64,000 bases of DNA from Limnovirga sp038203525 (GCA_038203525.1 JBBRDW010000005.1:1-64000); one strand, 5' to 3'. Shown: positions 54,371 through 62,800, counted from the stretch's first letter. Notes: generated by a model not told the origin, from the letters alone. Translations and numbers: made by a program.

Positions 54371-54444
54371 TTTCGGTTCAAGATGCACCCTGCCGCATCA
54401 GCCTCATTAATTATTTATTGTTCATTATTGATTACCGCGTTTAT

Positions 54445-54452
54445 TAGCTTTG
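54445..54452 (+). promoter_or_regulatory. Candidate -7 box for rimM
   Basis: TAGCTTTG matches TAnnTTTG, 10 nt before the rimM ATG. Confidence 0.42.
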
Positions 54453-54462
54453 CCACAACAAT

Positions 54463-54984
54463 ATGAGCGAATACATTAATATCGGAAAATTTGTAGCAGC
54501 CTTTGGTTTAACCGGCGAGCTTATTTTAAAACACGCTTTAGGTAAAAAACTAATTTTTAAAGAAGGTGAAATAATTTTTATAGAAGAACGTAAAGGTTCT
54601 TACCTACCCTATTTTGTAGCATCTTCAAAAGCAAAGAACAATGAAGAAACCGCCATTCTGTTAGAAGGATTTAGTACAAGAGAAAAATCGCAGTTGATGG
54701 TAAAAAAACAAGCCTGGCTGCCTGATGATGACTTTAGAAAACTGGTTGCAAAAAATTCACCTATTGGGTTAATTGGCTATACACTTATTGAAGAAGGAAA
54801 CGAACTTGGTGCAATAGAAGAAGTTATCGAACAGCCGCACCAGGTATTGCTTCAATTAATGATGCAGGAAAAAGAAGTGCTGATTCCCCTGCACGATGAA
54901 ACCCTGGTTAAAATACATCATAAACAAAAGGAAGTACATGTTGTACTTCCGGCTGGCTTACTCGATGTGTATCTGAAGAGCTAA
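54463..54984 (+). CDS. rimM: Ribosome maturation factor RimM
   Basis: A 173-residue protein needed for processing of the 30S subunit; it binds ribosomal protein S19. The N-terminal beta-barrel domain starts with INIGKFVAAFGLTGELILKH, and the C-terminal PRC-barrel domain holds LIGYTLIEEGNELGAIEEVIEQPHQVLLQL and the closing IPLHDETLVKIHHKQKEVHVVLPAGLLDVYL. In many bacteria rimM lies in an rpsP-rimM-trmD operon; here it stands alone. Its stop codon overlaps that of the convergent gene. Confidence 0.94.
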   Translation: MSEYINIGKFVAAFGLTGELILKHALGKKLIFKEGEIIFIEERKGSYLPYFVASSKAKNNEETAILLEGFSTREKSQLMVKKQAWLPDDDFRKLVAKNSPIGLIGYTLIEEGNELGAIEEVIEQPHQVLLQLMMQEKEVLIPLHDETLVKIHHKQKEVHVVLPAGLLDVYLKS

Positions 54985-56108
54985 TATGCTTTCTTCACAA
55001 GGTTTACATTTCTCTGCTTCAGGTAATTGATCATATAGGTAAAACATTTTTGGTGTTTGCCAACAAGCTCCGGGGGAAAAACGCCTTTGTATTTGAACAA
55101 ACCTTCCGCTATAGCATTCACCGCTGCTGTGCAAGTATAGCCTGTGGTTCTGGACATGGAAGATGTTTGTGTTGCTGCATCGTAGCGGTCGAGCATCGTG
55201 TACTCAATTGTTTTTGTTTCACCATTCATCTCTCCTTTTATCACCACTTTTAAAATAGTAAATTCTTCATCACCCGGCTGCAGTTTCCATTCGTTTAATA
55301 AAATAGCGGAGGTGTAATTCAACGGAATAATTTGTTCGCCTTTATAAACTATTGCTTCTTCAGCAAAGAATCCGCTTCTTTGCAAAGCAATAATTAACTC
55401 AGCGTGACCGGGATAGCGTAGTGTTTTTTCTTTCAAATCGGGAATATGCGGCATGGTAAACAATAATGAACGAAGACCATCTGTATTAAAGCATTCCAAA
55501 GTTCCGATTTCATCAAAATCCATTAGTTCAATTTCAGTCATGGCGGGCTTAATAATAATCTTTCCGTTTTCTTTCAAACGTGCTGGCCTCGTATATTCTT
55601 CAATTACATCAATGGGCGAGAATGGCGCTTTATATTCAAACGGTTTTAATCTTCTTTTTGGTAAGCCTCCTACATAACATTCAAAACTTTCTATTTGCAT
55701 CATTTCATTGTAGTGTCCAATAATAAGGTTGCTTATTCCCGGCGCCACGCCACAGTCTGTTATCGCAGTTACATTCTTTTCTTTTGCAAGGGCATCGAGG
55801 GCAAGTGCATCCTCGGAGAAGAATGAAATATCTACAACATTTTTTCCTGCTTGAATTACAGCCCTTAATACATTGTAGCCCATAAAACCAGGAACGGCTG
55901 TTACCACAATATCGTAAGATTTTAGCAGTGCAGGAAAATTTTCGTACGCGGTAAGATCTGCAACAACAGTAGTTATTAATGGCGATTTTGCATTTAAAAG
56001 TTCCAGCGATTTTTCACTGGCATCAAATGAAGTCACTTCATGGTTTTTTGCAAGATCAATGGCCATGGTGCGGCCAACCATTCCGCTACCGAGTACAGCA
56101 ATTTTCAT
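54981..56108 (-). CDS. Saccharopine dehydrogenase-like protein
   Basis: A 375-residue NAD(P)-dependent oxidoreductase of the saccharopine dehydrogenase / homospermidine-type family. The nucleotide-binding motif VLGSGMVGRTMAIDLAKNH is at residues about 4-22, AVPGFMGYNVLRAVIQAGKNVVD near 75, and ITDCGVAPGISNLIIGHY near 115. The C-terminal catalytic domain carries YVGGLPKRRLKPFEYKAPFSP. It might act in lysine breakdown together with the ALDH7-type enzyme at 12.4 kb, but the two are far apart and other substrates are possible. Stop codons of this gene and rimM overlap (54981-54984). Confidence 0.85.
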   Translation of the reverse strand: MKIAVLGSGMVGRTMAIDLAKNHEVTSFDASEKSLELLNAKSPLITTVVADLTAYENFPALLKSYDIVVTAVPGFMGYNVLRAVIQAGKNVVDISFFSEDALALDALAKEKNVTAITDCGVAPGISNLIIGHYNEMMQIESFECYVGGLPKRRLKPFEYKAPFSPIDVIEEYTRPARLKENGKIIIKPAMTEIELMDFDEIGTLECFNTDGLRSLLFTMPHIPDLKEKTLRYPGHAELIIALQRSGFFAEEAIVYKGEQIIPLNYTSAILLNEWKLQPGDEEFTILKVVIKGEMNGETKTIEYTMLDRYDAATQTSSMSRTTGYTCTAAVNAIAEGLFKYKGVFPPELVGKHQKCFTYMINYLKQRNVNLVKKAY

Positions 56109-56229
56109 ACAGCTTAATTTTTAGATAGGCAAAGCTAAAGAATGGAGAAAGAAGAATTAGCAGTGTAAAATAAAAAATGAATTATGTACAACGGCCAGGA
56201 TGCATATAGTTGCTGCAACCCATTCTTTA

Positions 56230-56284
56230 GTACAAGTGTGCGACGCAAGAATGCATCATTCCCGAGTATAAGCCGGGAACAAAA
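56230..56284 (+). repeat. Single right arm of the intergenic repeat family
   Basis: GTACAAGTGTGCGACGCAAG (56230-56249), AATGCATC, then AAGCCGGGAACAAAA. It lies 32 nt past the plsX end on the minus strand. Confidence 0.82.
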
Positions 56285-56315
56285 TCTGTATTAAAAAATA
56301 AAAGAGGAGGAAATA

Positions 56316-57260
56316 TTAAGCGGTAAAACTCGCTTTGATTTTATTACAAAGATCACTTTCAATCATTTTTTCTGCTGTAATAATCATGTTTTTAAAGGCC
56401 TTGTCATTGCTAATTCCGTGACCTATAATTACCGGCTTTGCAACGCCAAGAACAGGAGTGCCGCCATAATTTTCGTAATGAAAGCGGTGGAAATATTCGT
56501 CGTCGCCAACATTGCGGTGAACGGCAAGATCATAAACCGTTTCTGCCATTTTCAAAATTACATTGCCGGTAAAACCATCGCAAACAGTAACATCGACTTT
56601 ATCATGAAAAATATCGCGACCCTCAATATTACCAACAAAATTGATCTTTGCGTTTTCTTTCAGCAGCGGGTAAGTTGCCTGTAGTTGTGCATTGCCCTTA
56701 CCTTCTTCTTCGCCAACATTTAGTAAACCAACGCGTGGATTTTCCACATTCAAAATACACTGCGAATAAAGACTGCCAAGAATAGCGAACTGGTTTAGCT
56801 GTTCGGGCTTGCAATCCAAATTCATTCCCACATCTAATAGCAGACCTGTTTTACCGCTCAGTTGAGGAACAATTGTAGAAATAGTTGGCCGTAATACGCC
56901 TTCAATTGCTTTGATGGTATACATAGTGCCAACAAGCATTGCACCAGTGTTGCCCGCACTAATAAATGCGTCAACTTTACCAGAAGCGAGTAACTGAAAA
57001 CCGATGGAAATGGAAGATTGCGGCTTTTCTTTTAAAGCCCTGGTAGGTGGTTCATGATAGCCAATTACTTCAGACGCATGAACCACTTTTATATGTTCGC
57101 CACTAATATTGTGTTCCTGCAATAAAGACTGCAGTTGTGGTTCATCCCCTATACAAAATAAGTTAGCCGGGCTTGAATTTGCGGAAAGATATAATTGCAG
57201 ACCTTTTACCGCTTCAAGCGGTGCAAAGTCGCCACCCATCATATCTAATGCAATATTCAT
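56316..57260 (-). CDS. plsX: Phosphate acyltransferase PlsX
   Basis: A 314-residue enzyme that makes acyl-phosphate from acyl-ACP for phospholipid synthesis. Motifs: ALDMMGGDFAPLEAVKG (residues about 3-19), ISAGNTGAMLVG near 102, LLDVGMNLDCKPEQLNQFAILG near 143, and VTVCDGFTGNVILKMAE near 228. Length is usual. ATG 57260 is used; the longer frame starts at a TTG. It follows rpmF by 31 nt in the conserved DUF177-rpmF-plsX order. Confidence 0.95.
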   Translation of the reverse strand: MNIALDMMGGDFAPLEAVKGLQLYLSANSSPANLFCIGDEPQLQSLLQEHNISGEHIKVVHASEVIGYHEPPTRALKEKPQSSISIGFQLLASGKVDAFISAGNTGAMLVGTMYTIKAIEGVLRPTISTIVPQLSGKTGLLLDVGMNLDCKPEQLNQFAILGSLYSQCILNVENPRVGLLNVGEEEGKGNAQLQATYPLLKENAKINFVGNIEGRDIFHDKVDVTVCDGFTGNVILKMAETVYDLAVHRNVGDDEYFHRFHYENYGGTPVLGVAKPVIIGHGISNDKAFKNMIITAEKMIESDLCNKIKASFTA

Positions 57261-57291
57261 GTCCGGCAAACTAATGAAAAGTATTTAAATA

Positions 57292-57486
57292 CTAAGCTTT
57301 TAGAGGCGCTTTTTCGCTAACTACTTTACCCTTGTAAAATAATTTGCCTTCGCTAACATGTGCGCGGTGACGAACATGTATTTCACCTGTTGTAGAGTCG
57401 GTACTTAAAGTAACTTCCTGTGCTACATAATGCGTCCTTCTCTTGGCGCTGCGTTGTTGCGAATGTCTCCGCTTTGGATTTGGCAT
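57292..57486 (-). CDS. rpmF: 50S ribosomal protein L32
   Basis: A 64-residue basic ribosomal protein. The N-terminus MPNPKRRHSQQRSAKRRTHY is diagnostic, and HVRHRAHVSEGKLFYKGKVV completes the usual fold. The zinc cysteines of some L32 forms are absent, as is common. Middle gene of DUF177-rpmF-plsX. Confidence 0.96.
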   Translation of the reverse strand: MPNPKRRHSQQRSAKRRTHYVAQEVTLSTDSTTGEIHVRHRAHVSEGKLFYKGKVVSEKAPLKA

Positions 57487-57535
57487 GATTTCAAAATTTA
57501 TACTTCAAAAAAAAATATACTGATTAAATACATTG

Positions 57536-57590
57536 TTGTTACCCGGCTACTTACTTACTATTCAACTTCTGTTGCGTCGCACTCTTGTAC
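57536..57590 (+). repeat. Single left arm upstream of rpmF
   Basis: TTGTTACCCGGC, CAACTTCT, then a perfect core GTTGCGTCGCACTCTTGTAC at 57571-57590. It sits between the DUF177 stop and the rpmF start, splitting a normally compact operon by 156 nt. Confidence 0.85.
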
Positions 57591-57642
57591 ATTCTAATCT
57601 CCCTTCAGCAACTCAATTAATCAGCGTTTTAACCTACAAAAA

Positions 57643-58194
57643 CTAACCTTCCAGGTCTTTAAACTTTTCCAGGCCTTTCCATACAGTACCTGTAGTGGTG
57701 TCTTTTCTCGCCTCCTCTTCCATCTGCCTCAATTTTTCCAACACGTCCAGATTGCACTGCGGACCGCCCATTTCTTCGTTGCTACACATCCTTTGCATCG
57801 GTATACTCAGGTTAATGAACTCGTAAATCCAGTCTCCAACATACAAATGACTTTCACCTTTGCTAATATAAAAAACGTCGGGATCTTCTTCCTGTTCGTT
57901 CATTATCTCTGGATCTTCTACAATTTTTACGGTCATTTTAAATTCATCCCATAACTGCAACCTGAGTGTATTTCCGCAGCGGTCGCAGTTTACATCTGCG
58001 GCGCCACCAACATCAAATTTCAGCAGCATGAACAAATTATTCTTTTCCAGCTGCAGTTTTACTTCCGCAATACAGTTGGAAAAGTCTTGACCGCCGTAGT
58101 GTGTAAAGAACTTATTATCTATCTGGTAATCAAATGAATGAACACCAGGCTTTAATCCCACAAATGCAATTTCGTACGCTCTCCGGTGGTTCAT
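57643..58194 (-). CDS. DUF177 (YceD-like) protein
   Basis: A 183-residue protein of the YceD/DUF177 family linked to 23S rRNA maturation. It has one CDRCG pair (residues about 72-75) and a later CSNEEMGGPQC (residues about 141-151), together a plausible zinc site. KGESHLYVGDWIYEFINLSIPM in the C-terminal half is typical. It is upstream of rpmF and plsX, the conserved order in many phyla. Confidence 0.9.
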   Translation of the reverse strand: MNHRRAYEIAFVGLKPGVHSFDYQIDNKFFTHYGGQDFSNCIAEVKLQLEKNNLFMLLKFDVGGAADVNCDRCGNTLRLQLWDEFKMTVKIVEDPEIMNEQEEDPDVFYISKGESHLYVGDWIYEFINLSIPMQRMCSNEEMGGPQCNLDVLEKLRQMEEEARKDTTTGTVWKGLEKFKDLEG

Positions 58195-58373
58195 GGCACT
58201 TTTTTTGGGAACGCAAAGGTAATGGAAAATGGTTTTACAGCCAAAGGAATAAAACTGTTGTCAAAAAAGTAGTTTCAGCTTATTAAATGGATGGTAAATC
58301 TTTTATTTCTTAGGCCTGCTAATTTAAAATTAGTGATTTTAGCAGCCTATTCCATCAGGTAAATCTATTTAGG

Positions 58374-59462
58374 ATGCAGAGCAAAGTAAACAAACAGGGC
58401 TGGAAATATACATTCATTTTGCTGGGCGTTGTTATTGTTTTAAAGCTACTTTCATTTTTCCCTGCTATTGTAGAAGCAGCATATTCTGCAACAATCTATC
58501 CCGTTATTTCATCTTTTTTGCGATTAATTACCGGATGGCTACCCTTTAGCCTGGGAGATTTGCTATACACGTTTGCAGGTATATGGTTAATAATCAGGCT
58601 CTATAAAAACGCCAAATCAATCGCAAAAAGGAAAATTAGCAAAGACGCATTCTTTCAATCCTTGCGAAGAACCATAAATATCGCGTTGTGGATTTACATT
58701 TTTTTTAATGTTTTTTGGGGCATCAACTATGAGCGGCTGGGTATAGCTTACCAGCTAAAACTTGAACCTGCTATTTACAGTACAGTTGAACTAAAGACGC
58801 TCACCGACAGCCTCATCGATAAAGTGAACAGGGAAAGGCTTTATCTGGGCGACAGCTCTATTGAATATCCAGACAGCAAAGAAATCTTTTCACAGGCAAA
58901 ACAAGCTTATGCAAACGCAGAATTTAATTATCCTTTTTTACATAATTCGGCTTCCTCTATAAAAAGCTCCATGTATGGCTGGCTTGGTAATTATTTGGGT
59001 TTTCTCGGCTATTACAATCCTTTCACTGGCGAAGCCCAGGTTAACACAACTATTCCCGCTTTCCTGATTCCTTATACTACCTGTCACGAAATTGGTCACC
59101 AGCTTGGTTATGGAACAGAGGACGAGGCCAATTTTTCAGGCTATCTGGCTGCAAAGTCTTCTAAAGAAAATACGTTTCATTATTCCGTTTACTTTGATCT
59201 TTTCCTGTATGCCAACAGGGAGTTGTATTCAAGAGATTCAATGGCCGCAAAACAGAATTACAAATTGCTGGACACGCTTGTGAAAAAAGATATTATCACT
59301 TATCGAAAATTTCTTGAAGCGCATCAAAACCCGATTGAACCATATATAACCATACTTTACGGAAAATATCTTGAGGCTAATAATCAACCGAATGGAATGG
59401 AAACCTATGATGAAGTAATTGGCTGGCTGATTGCTTATCAGAAAAAATACGGAGAATTATAA
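58374..59462 (+). CDS. DUF3810 membrane protein with HExxH motif
   Basis: A 362-residue protein. Three hydrophobic segments occupy the first 125 residues (FILLGVVIVLKLLSFFPAIV; LLYTFAGIWLIIRLY; INIALWIYIFFNVFWGINY). The soluble remainder carries TTCHEIGHQLGYGTEDEANFSGYLA (residues about 238-262), with an HEIGH zinc motif and a downstream glutamate, so a membrane zinc metallopeptidase is plausible. It matches the DUF3810 family, which has no proven function to my knowledge. Divergent from DUF177. Confidence 0.88.
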   Translation: MQSKVNKQGWKYTFILLGVVIVLKLLSFFPAIVEAAYSATIYPVISSFLRLITGWLPFSLGDLLYTFAGIWLIIRLYKNAKSIAKRKISKDAFFQSLRRTINIALWIYIFFNVFWGINYERLGIAYQLKLEPAIYSTVELKTLTDSLIDKVNRERLYLGDSSIEYPDSKEIFSQAKQAYANAEFNYPFLHNSASSIKSSMYGWLGNYLGFLGYYNPFTGEAQVNTTIPAFLIPYTTCHEIGHQLGYGTEDEANFSGYLAAKSSKENTFHYSVYFDLFLYANRELYSRDSMAAKQNYKLLDTLVKKDIITYRKFLEAHQNPIEPYITILYGKYLEANNQPNGMETYDEVIGWLIAYQKKYGEL

Positions 59463-59490
59463 AAAATGGTTTGTTCAGTAGTGTTATGTT

Positions 59491-59555
59491 GTGCAAGCGT
59501 CCCCCTCAGGTGGAAGGAACGATTAACAAAGGATCTAAAGCCAGGTCCATAAAAA
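59491..59555 (+). repeat. Degenerate right arm after DUF3810
   Basis: GTGCAAGCGTCCCCCTCAGG, then GGAACGATTAAC and AAGCCAGGTCCATAAAAAG resemble a decayed right arm of the insertion-bearing kind. The match is weak and stands only by comparison with 50214-50290. Confidence 0.4.
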
Positions 59556-59556
59556 G

Positions 59557-61488
59557 TTACTTTAAATAAACTGTTTTCATTTCATCGGTTATTTCTCTCT
59601 CAATAGTCTTGAGTGAAGTGTAAATTTTTATAAGGCCATTGTATTTTTCTGCCTCTTTTTCTTTCATTAATTCATCTTCAAGTTCAAGATACATGCGTTT
59701 TATTTTGCGCAATTTATACATGCTGAGTGCAGATAAAATTACCGTATTCAAATCCTTATCCAGCTTTACAATATAACCATCCATACGGCGGCTCCAGTCG
59801 TGTACCTCGTAAGGAAAATTAAGCAGACCTGCAACGTAAGCATTCATTTCAGTATCGCTGCTATAAAGAAAAGTTTTAGTATCGATAAAACCATTCGTGT
59901 GCAGCATTTGCTGGTAAGCTTCAGTAATCTTTTCAAGCTGCTTATTGTTGAGGTGATATTCTGCCAGTACTTCAAAAATAGCATCTGCTATGTACTTGTC
60001 GCCGCTTAAAATTTGGTTGCCATATTCAATCAAACGTTTCACTACTTCGCGTTCTTGGTATTCATCTTCAAGCAAAAGATTTAACGCATTATCAAAAGCT
60101 GATTCATTTTTTTCTGATGAAAGCGACTCAAGAAAACCAAATTCTTTGTTAGCTGTTTTCTTTTCCTCTTTTGCAATCTTGTCGCGTATAAATTTATTAA
60201 CCAAATTGGTTAATCCACCTTCATCAATCTTTAACAACGATGCGCACTGGCGAATATATTCCTGTTGTTTACTAAAGTCTTCTGCCTTGTTTATTTTACT
60301 CAGCGTTTCAGCAATATGGTTTACGGTTTCATTCTTTTTAGTGATGTCGTTTCCTGCTTCTTTAAGCATTACTTCTAACTGAAAAAGCACAAAGTCTTTT
60401 TTGCTGGCGGCAATAAAATCTATAAATGCATTGGCACCCACCAAACGCACATAACTGTCTGGGTCTTCTTTGTCAGGAATCAATACCAGCTTAACATTCA
60501 GGCTTTCTTCCAGCGCAAGATCGAGGCCACGCAATGCAGCTTTAATACCGGCTGCATCACCATCGTAGATGATGGTTAGGTTGTTGGTATATTTTTTTAT
60601 TAAACGTAACTGTTCAACTGTTAAAGATGTGCCGCCACTGGCAACTACGTTCTCTACGCCGGCCTGCGAAAGTGATACCACATCGGTGTATCCTTCCACC
60701 AGCAAGCACTCATCTGCTTTATTAATAGCAACCCTTGCAAAATATAAACCGTAAAGGATTTTACTCTTTGTGTATATCTCGTTTTCCGGCGTGTTTATAT
60801 ATTTCGGCGCTTTATCTGCTTTGCCAATTACCCTGGCACCAAAACCTAATATTTTGCCGCTGTTATTGTGAATGGGAAAAATAATTCTGCCACGGTAATT
60901 ATCTGCGAGTTCGTCATTGCGTGTTGTAACGAGGCCCGATTTTAAAAGCGTATCATTACTAAACTGATTTTGTACCGCAGTTTTTGCAAATTCATTTCTT
61001 GCCTGTGGGTTATAACCGATTTGAAATCTTAAAATGGTCTCTTCAGTATAGCCACGCTCGGTTAAATAAGTAAGCGCAATGCCCTTGCCTTCTTCAGTCT
61101 CAAAGAGTTGTTGGGCAAAAAATTTCTGCGCAAAACTGTTTAAAATATAGAGGCTGTCGGCACTCAGTAACTGTTGCCGCACTTCATCGCTTACCTGCGT
61201 TTCTTCAATTTCTACATTGTAGCGGTTGGCAAGCCAGCGCAGCGATTCCACATAGCTCAGCTTCTCATGTTCCATTAAAAAAGTAATGGTATTGCCGCTG
61301 CGGCCGCATCCAAAACATTTATATATTTCTTTAGCCGCAGATACGGTAAAAGACGGCGATTTCTCTCCATGAAAAGGACAAAGTCCCAGGTAATTACTGC
61401 CCCGTTTTTTTAGCTTCACAAACTCGCCTACCACATCAATAATATCAATGCGGCTGGTAATCTGCTGTATAGTGTGCGGAGAAATCAT
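59557..61488 (-). CDS. dnaG: DNA primase DnaG
   Basis: A 643-residue primase that makes RNA primers at the replication fork. The N-terminal zinc finger is LCPFHGEKSPSF with KCFGCGRSGNTITFL (residues about 39-72), giving a CHC2 set. The TOPRIM core follows: LLVEGYTDVVSLSQAG near 250 and IYDGDAAGIKAALRGLD near 300. A C-terminal helicase-binding region completes it. ATG 61488 is used because the family begins MISPHTIQQI-like; TTTGCAAAA lies just before it. Confidence 0.95.
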   Translation of the reverse strand: MISPHTIQQITSRIDIIDVVGEFVKLKKRGSNYLGLCPFHGEKSPSFTVSAAKEIYKCFGCGRSGNTITFLMEHEKLSYVESLRWLANRYNVEIEETQVSDEVRQQLLSADSLYILNSFAQKFFAQQLFETEEGKGIALTYLTERGYTEETILRFQIGYNPQARNEFAKTAVQNQFSNDTLLKSGLVTTRNDELADNYRGRIIFPIHNNSGKILGFGARVIGKADKAPKYINTPENEIYTKSKILYGLYFARVAINKADECLLVEGYTDVVSLSQAGVENVVASGGTSLTVEQLRLIKKYTNNLTIIYDGDAAGIKAALRGLDLALEESLNVKLVLIPDKEDPDSYVRLVGANAFIDFIAASKKDFVLFQLEVMLKEAGNDITKKNETVNHIAETLSKINKAEDFSKQQEYIRQCASLLKIDEGGLTNLVNKFIRDKIAKEEKKTANKEFGFLESLSSEKNESAFDNALNLLLEDEYQEREVVKRLIEYGNQILSGDKYIADAIFEVLAEYHLNNKQLEKITEAYQQMLHTNGFIDTKTFLYSSDTEMNAYVAGLLNFPYEVHDWSRRMDGYIVKLDKDLNTVILSALSMYKLRKIKRMYLELEDELMKEKEAEKYNGLIKIYTSLKTIEREITDEMKTVYLK

Positions 61489-61519
61489 TTTTTGCAAATA
61501 TCGTTTAAAAGGCAATGAA

Positions 61520-61579
61520 AATTTTTGAGCCCGGCATTTGATTTTTCATAGCTTCGTTTGTTGCGTCGCACACTTGTAC
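61520..61579 (+). repeat. Single left arm in the dnaG leader
   Basis: ATTTTTGAGCCCGGC, ATAGCTTCG, then TTGCGTCGCACACTTGTAC. It starts 32 nt upstream of the dnaG ATG, between divergent genes. No right arm lies before the next gene. Confidence 0.87.
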
Positions 61580-61809
61580 AAAAAATAATTCTATTCAACA
61601 AAATACAAAACCAAGGAGTTGTACAGAGGTATGCAGAGCGTTGTACAAAGTTATTCTGGTATTGTGTGAAAAAAAATGCTGTGCAGCGCTTTGGTAAAAA
61701 AAACATCTGTTTATATCTGGTAATAATTCATGTGCAATATTACTCAGCGATTTTATTTCTCCCGCAATATTTTATTGTTTTGCATTTTGCCCGTTGTACC
61801 TTCCGCAAA

Positions 61810-62586
61810 ATGAAGATGAATCAATTTTTTATAGCAATTAATCTCATTTGCATATTATTTCTTTCATTGGAAAAAATTATGGCGCAGGAAAGTATTACGC
61901 CGCATATTGATCCTTCACGCCCTACCAATCTGTATACACGTTTAAGTAATAATGCGGAATATAATTTTCTTAAAAACGGCAACCGAACATATGGCTACCG
62001 GGGCAATTTTGTATGGGCTTCAAAAAATCAGGCAATGGCCGCCCAAATCGAACTGCCCCTGCTGCATGCAACTTCCTCCGGCAAATTTGGATTTGGTGAT
62101 ATCCGCTTACGCTATAACTGGATACCCTATAAAGACTATTCAAAAAAGCCGGGTGCGTTGAATTTTACAATTGATACCTATCTGCCATCGGGCAACCGTG
62201 ATAACGGCCTTGGCCGCGGACGATGGATTGTTGCCACCGGTATTTCAACAGCATTTGTGTTTGGTAATTTTTCGGTATTTCCAAACCTCTCCTACGTGCA
62301 CAGCAGTGAAATTATAAGAGGCAAAAAACCCATTGATAATAAAGCGTTAACAGGCTATATGTTTCAAACGAGCTTTGTGTATAAAATAGATAAAAAAAAT
62401 TATTTTGACTGCACGCCATTTTTTATAAAGAACAGCTATTCTAATGCCGGTAATGACGATTTTATTGTAGAAGGAAATTACCTGTACATGTTAAAGCCAA
62501 ATAAAATACAGATAGGTTGTTTCGCCCGCAGGTATTTCTACGGAAACTCCACCAGCATCCGTACATCGGTGCGTTACTATTTTTAA
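61810..62586 (+). CDS. Outer-membrane beta-barrel protein of unknown function
   Basis: A 258-residue exported protein. The signal peptide (MKMNQFFIAINLICILFLSL, cut near IMAQ) begins at ATG 61810; the open frame extends upstream to 61558 through repeat-derived and non-coding sequence, which I exclude. The mature part alternates aromatic and polar residues (YTRLSNNAEYNFLKNG, FGFGDIRLRYNWIPYKDY, GRGRWIVATGISTAFVFG), ending in the barrel-type SIRTSVRYYF. It resembles small porin or phenol-pathway-type barrels. Function unknown. Confidence 0.75.
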   Translation: MKMNQFFIAINLICILFLSLEKIMAQESITPHIDPSRPTNLYTRLSNNAEYNFLKNGNRTYGYRGNFVWASKNQAMAAQIELPLLHATSSGKFGFGDIRLRYNWIPYKDYSKKPGALNFTIDTYLPSGNRDNGLGRGRWIVATGISTAFVFGNFSVFPNLSYVHSSEIIRGKKPIDNKALTGYMFQTSFVYKIDKKNYFDCTPFFIKNSYSNAGNDDFIVEGNYLYMLKPNKIQIGCFARRYFYGNSTSIRTSVRYYF

Positions 62587-62649
62587 ACCCAGCCAAACCT
62601 TTCGGCAATGCAAAATGTTGCTACGTATTATACCTATATAATAAAATTG

Positions 62650-62794
62650 TTTTAACCAGGCTCAAGTATTTCATAGCATCGCCTCTTGTACTTTGGGTTA
62701 TAGTGGCAGCAGAATACTGCATATTGACAACAGCGTACAAGAGTGCGACGCAACCAAAGATCCACAAAGAATCAATTGCCGGGATCAAAAAAAT
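62650..62794. repeat. Intergenic inverted-repeat element (truncated left core, consensus right arm)
   Basis: Left arm 62650-62691: TTTAACCAGGCTCAAG, ATAGCATCG, then CCTCTTGTAC, so about 12 nt of the core (TTGCGTCGCA) are lost. Right arm 62735-62794: perfect GTACAAGAGTGCGACGCAAC, then GCCGGGATCAAAAAAA. The loop is 43 nt, the shortest seen. It ends 7 nt before the murA stop. Confidence 0.85.
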
Positions 62795-62800
62795 GTTCAC

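Noticed and set aside
12419..56108. Lysine degradation pathway joining the ALDH7 and saccharopine-dehydrogenase-like genes
   Set aside because: The two genes are 41 kb apart and neither substrate can be fixed from sequence; kept only as a remark.
61558..61809. N-terminal extension of the outer-membrane protein at 61810
   Set aside because: The added 84 residues are cysteine- and arginine-rich, begin in a repeat arm and would bury the signal peptide.
3075..62794. CRISPR array or integron (attC) cassette array made of the repeated arms
   Set aside because: Spacing is irregular, arms are in both orientations, no cas or integron integrase is seen, and many of the genes between are housekeeping. 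The arm core does not fit the attC RYYYAAC/GTTRRRY ends.
165..62794. Arms as a DNA-uptake signal sequence
   Set aside because: Density is similar to known uptake signals, but the conserved unit is ~58 nt, strictly intergenic and has subfamilies and insertions, which fits a mobile repeat better.
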